The notes beneath the pieces were generated by a model. The model saw only the letters and a list, made by a program, of their open reading frames with translations. It made no database searches and was not told the origin of the DNA. A DNA stretch of 64,000 nucleotides from Solirubrobacterales bacterium (lineage in GTDB: Bacteria > Actinomycetota > Thermoleophilia > Solirubrobacterales > 70-9): contig JAGQUT010000001.1 of assembly GCA_020438355.1 (NCBI GenBank), positions 62,001-126,000 of the forward strand. Direction: 5' to 3'. Every line of letters starts with the position of its first letter. Within the stretch, counting starts at the first letter, position 1. Both the position numbers and the translations under genes were made by a program. This document shows positions 61,282 through 64,000 of this stretch, piece after piece.

Positions 61282-62180
61282 GCAACGAAGCCATCACCGA
61301 CTACCACCTGCACCTCCGGGGCGATGACCTTGGGGCGAGGGCAGACGAGTACTTCACCGCCGAGAACATCGAGCGATACCTCGAGGGGGCGAGGGCGGCG
61401 GGAGTTACCGATCTGGGCTGCGCTGAACACATGTATCGCTTCACGGAAGCCCTGACTGTCTGGCGCCACCCATTCTGGGACGAGTGGGCGATTGATGACA
61501 TCGACCAGTACGTGGAAGTCGTGAAGGCAAGCCCGATCAAGCTTGGCATCGAAGGCGACTTCATTGCCGGAGCAGAGGAGAAGCTTGAGGCAATGCTCGG
61601 CTCGAGGCCTTTCGACTACGTGGTCGGTTCGGTCCACTTCCTCGGCGACCGTTCCCTCGACACCGAGGAATACACGATCTGGGACGAAGCCCGGGATCCA
61701 GACGACATATGGCGTCGCTACTTCGAGACGCTTGCCGATGCGGCCAGATCCGGTCTTTTCGACATTCTCGCCCACCCTGACCTGGTCAAGGTGTGGGGCC
61801 GGGCGGGCAGGCTCCCATCGGTCGATCCCCGGAAGATGTACGAGCCGGCTATCGAAGCCATCGCCGAGTCCGACATCGCCGTCGAGGTTTCGACCGCCGG
61901 ACTGAGAAAAGGGGTGGGTGAGATCTACCCCTCTCCGGCCTTCATGGAGATGTGTGTCGAGGCGGGTGCAACCTTCGCCCTCTCATCCGACGCCCATGAA
62001 CCCGCCCAGATCGGTTTTCGGTACGAAGACGGTCTAGAATTCCTTGCCAGGCACGGTGTAACCGAGATAGCTACCTTCGAAGGTCGGGAAAGGACATCCC
62101 GGCCGATTGGTGTTCTCGGGACCCCGAACACGCAACGAAAATCCATTTTTGGGGCCGGTGAGGCTCCGGGGGAACAATGA
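61278..62180 (+). CDS. PHP-domain phosphoesterase (histidinol-phosphatase-like)
   Basis: 300 residues with a TTG start overlapping the ispD stop. PHP motifs: DYHLHLRGDD (first HxH), GCAEHMYRF, the Glu-containing LGIEGDFIAG, VVGSVHFLGD, DILAHPDLVKVWG, and SSDAHEPAQIG. These bind the trinuclear metal site. Nearest family is HisK-type histidinol-phosphatase, but no his genes are near, so another phosphoester is possible. Its stop overlaps the next ATG. Confidence 0.87.
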   Translation: MSNEAITDYHLHLRGDDLGARADEYFTAENIERYLEGARAAGVTDLGCAEHMYRFTEALTVWRHPFWDEWAIDDIDQYVEVVKASPIKLGIEGDFIAGAEEKLEAMLGSRPFDYVVGSVHFLGDRSLDTEEYTIWDEARDPDDIWRRYFETLADAARSGLFDILAHPDLVKVWGRAGRLPSVDPRKMYEPAIEAIAESDIAVEVSTAGLRKGVGEIYPSPAFMEMCVEAGATFALSSDAHEPAQIGFRYEDGLEFLARHGVTEIATFEGRERTSRPIGVLGTPNTQRKSIFGAGEAPGEQ

Positions 62181-64000
62181 ATCAGGATGCGCTGCCCGAC
62201 CGGACGTCGGGAAAGTACGGGGGCAATTGGTCCGATCGTTCGAAGGGCATGACGAGCAGGACTCTTGGTGGCCTGATCCTGGCTCTCCTCATGGTCCTTG
62301 CCGTACCTTCATGGGCTGGAGCGGCTGGCGTGCCAGACATTTCGCTAGACAAGTCAACCTCCGGGACCGTGCTGCTCGGCGGCAACTCGACGGTGACCCT
62401 CAGTGCGGCCAACCCGTCGGGTGAACCGACCGGATACAACCTGAGCTTTCGCGACGTGCTGCCGGCCGGCGTCAGTTACGTGTCGGGTTCGTCTCCCACC
62501 GCCACTGGCGAACCACAAGTAATCGCCAACGCACCTTCAGCGGGCCAGACAACCCTGATCTGGTCGAACGTCGCGGATCTCACACCCAACTCGACCTTCG
62601 AGTTCAGCTTCCAGGTTGCCAACGACCCGGGCCAGTTCAGCATCGGGGACAGCTACACCAATAACGCCGGGGCGTACCTGAACTGTGACCCCCGGTACGT
62701 ACCCAAATTCAACGCCCAGGGTCAGCCCGTTCAGAGCGGCGGCAACCCGAACTGCTCCGGGATCCCACCCGAGACTTCCTACACCGGTTCTGCCACTGAC
62801 AGCGCGAACACACAGATCAAGGCGATCGACATCGCCAAGTCGGAGCCTTCCCCGGAAGGGCAGCTGCTCCGCGGACTTCACGAGAACCAGACCGTCTACA
62901 CCCTGACCGTGACCAACAATGAAGTCGATCCGGACGACAACGTCATGGTCGAGGATTACCTGCCGGCGGGTCTCGAGTTCCTCGGTTGCGGAACCCTCGA
63001 CAACACGACGGATGCCCCCACCAATCCCGGAAGCAGCGAGGAGTATCCGGGGTCGGGTCCGATCAACCCGGGTAACGCTCCAGCCGCACCGTTCTGCGTG
63101 AATCCGGATGTCGTCGAAACCGTCCTTGACCCGCCGGGCCTGCCCGCAGGCGTCTACACCCACGTGGTCTGGAACAACCTCGGCAACCTCGCGCCGTCCT
63201 CCCAGCTGCAGATCCAGTACGTCGCGGCGATCCCGATCAGGGAGAACACGATGAGCTGGTCCGGCCCTGTTCCGGCGACCAACGGTCCGCAGGGCTCCAA
63301 TCTCGACAACAACTCTGGCGCGGAAACCACCCACGGGCAGGGCCTGACCAATCACGCAACGGTAAGCGCCGACTACCAGGGTCCCGGCGGTCCAACCGCC
63401 GTCACCGATACGGAGAGCCACACCGTTGAGGGGGTTGACCTTCGAATCGTCAAGTCGGTCAGCCCCGGCAATCTTTCGGTCGGGCAGATCAGCACCTGGT
63501 CGCTCGACATCTCGACCAGCGAATACCGCTACTTCGAGGATGTCGTGGTCACCGACACTCTCGGCAACGGATACTGCCCGCTCGGTCCTGTCAATTACGA
63601 GCACACACCGCCTCCGGCAAGTATCGACTGCGACCCGGTTTCGGGTCAGAACCCGTCGGCACCTTACACGTCGGCGGAGGAGCAGGTAAACGGCACCTGG
63701 GAAATCAGCTGGGATTCCAGTACTGCGCCGGCTCTTGGAACCATCGAGCCGAACTCGGACCTGACGATCACATTTCCGACCCGGACCCGCGAGTACTACC
63801 AGCAGAACTTTCAGCCCTCGGCACCTGTGCTGGCCAATGACGACGGCGAGAACGCCGTAAACATCGAAGGTGCCGCATCGGTCATCTGTTCGCCGGGGCC
63901 GCCATCTCCCTGTCCTCCCCTTGACCCCGACCGCATCGACAGTGACTTCATCAACGGTACGGTTCTCCAAGACGATTCGAGCGCGACCCAGGTCGGCTCG
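62177..64000 (+). CDS. Large secreted DUF11/isopeptide-type surface protein (3' truncated)
   Basis: Open in one frame for 608 codons to the window edge. ATG 62177 overlaps the PHP stop (ATGA) and has GGGGGAAC before it; an ATG at 62249 is the alternative. Signal peptide about LGGLILALLMVLAVPSWAGA. Then repeated DUF11-like beta domains: DISLDKSTSGTVLLGGNSTV, the second at about 215 (IDIAKSEPSPEG) and third at about 420 (VDLRIVKSVSPGNLSVG), each with DxLPAG- or DTLGNG-type cores. Cys pairs occur in the domains. Probably a long surface adhesin or coat protein; its C-terminal anchor is outside the window. Confidence 0.82.
   Translation, partial: MNQDALPDRTSGKYGGNWSDRSKGMTSRTLGGLILALLMVLAVPSWAGAAGVPDISLDKSTSGTVLLGGNSTVTLSAANPSGEPTGYNLSFRDVLPAGVSYVSGSSPTATGEPQVIANAPSAGQTTLIWSNVADLTPNSTFEFSFQVANDPGQFSIGDSYTNNAGAYLNCDPRYVPKFNAQGQPVQSGGNPNCSGIPPETSYTGSATDSANTQIKAIDIAKSEPSPEGQLLRGLHENQTVYTLTVTNNEVDPDDNVMVEDYLPAGLEFLGCGTLDNTTDAPTNPGSSEEYPGSGPINPGNAPAAPFCVNPDVVETVLDPPGLPAGVYTHVVWNNLGNLAPSSQLQIQYVAAIPIRENTMSWSGPVPATNGPQGSNLDNNSGAETTHGQGLTNHATVSADYQGPGGPTAVTDTESHTVEGVDLRIVKSVSPGNLSVGQISTWSLDISTSEYRYFEDVVVTDTLGNGYCPLGPVNYEHTPPPASIDCDPVSGQNPSAPYTSAEEQVNGTWEISWDSSTAPALGTIEPNSDLTITFPTRTREYYQQNFQPSAPVLANDDGENAVNIEGAASVICSPGPPSPCPPLDPDRIDSDFINGTVLQDDSSATQVGS

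Noticed and set aside
62537-63970. A 477-codon minus-strand frame
   Set aside because: It lies opposite the DUF11 protein, whose plus frame has a signal peptide and repeated domains.

Overview
The window is about 64 kb of high-GC DNA that looks like an ordinary actinobacterial chromosome. No rRNA, tRNA, insertion sequence, prophage or CRISPR array was recognised. CarD, DisA, RadA, ClpC, a class III cyclase joined to a MerR-like region, frequent GTG/TTG starts and many probable leaderless promoters fit Actinobacteria. The secreted delta-60/RTX, choice-of-anchor and DUF11 proteins suggest Thermoleophilia (Solirubrobacterales-like). That placement is inference; no rRNA marker is present.

Layout. 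1-7.1 kb: tail of a cyclopropane-fatty-acid synthase-like gene, then a tightly coupled minus-strand operon (MFS exporter, PatB/MalY-type C-S lyase, GGDEF-EAL c-di-GMP enzyme), a zinc-ribbon protein and a metallo-beta-lactamase-fold hydrolase. 7.2-11.4 kb: secreted delta-60/RTX protein, then a cold-shock protein and a DEAD-box helicase side by side. 11.7-19.8 kb: fused 3-hydroxyacyl-CoA dehydrogenase/enoyl-CoA hydratase with a clear terminator, a subtilase with an altered catalytic triad, a HAD phosphatase and a large multidomain cell-wall hydrolase. 19.9-27 kb: two coiled-coil proteins around a nucleoside phosphorylase, an SDR/acyltransferase pair, and an EfeO/FTR1 iron-uptake operon.

27-31.6 kb is a nitrogen and signalling block: Amt ammonium channel, a PII protein lacking the Tyr51 modification site, asparaginase, and a MerR-like/adenylate cyclase fusion. 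31.6-39 kb carries tilS-hpt-ftsH and folP-folB-folK, with a divergent amine oxidase where folE often lies. 39-45.5 kb: DUF2855 protein, ferredoxin-type reductase, GST-like protein, coaX, dus and an alpha/beta hydrolase. 45.5-51.1 kb: greA, lysS and clpC. 51.2-57.2 kb: secreted repeat protein, TetR/lytic transglycosylase operon, M3 oligopeptidase and small membrane proteins. 57.3-64 kb: radA, disA, carD, ispD, a PHP phosphatase and the start of a large DUF11 surface protein running off the right edge.

The most unusual signal is a roughly 90-nt intergenic element present twice (30295-30383 and 42613-42704). Both copies share conserved 5' and 3' blocks at identical spacing. Between them lies a long perfect stem whose sequence is entirely different in each copy, so the pairing is kept while the bases change, as expected of a selected RNA or single-stranded DNA structure. 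A second window-wide pattern is a -10-like hexamer placed 6 or 7 nt before at least 13 start codons, implying leaderless mRNAs and fixing several ambiguous starts. c-di-GMP, cAMP and c-di-AMP enzymes are all encoded in this one segment.
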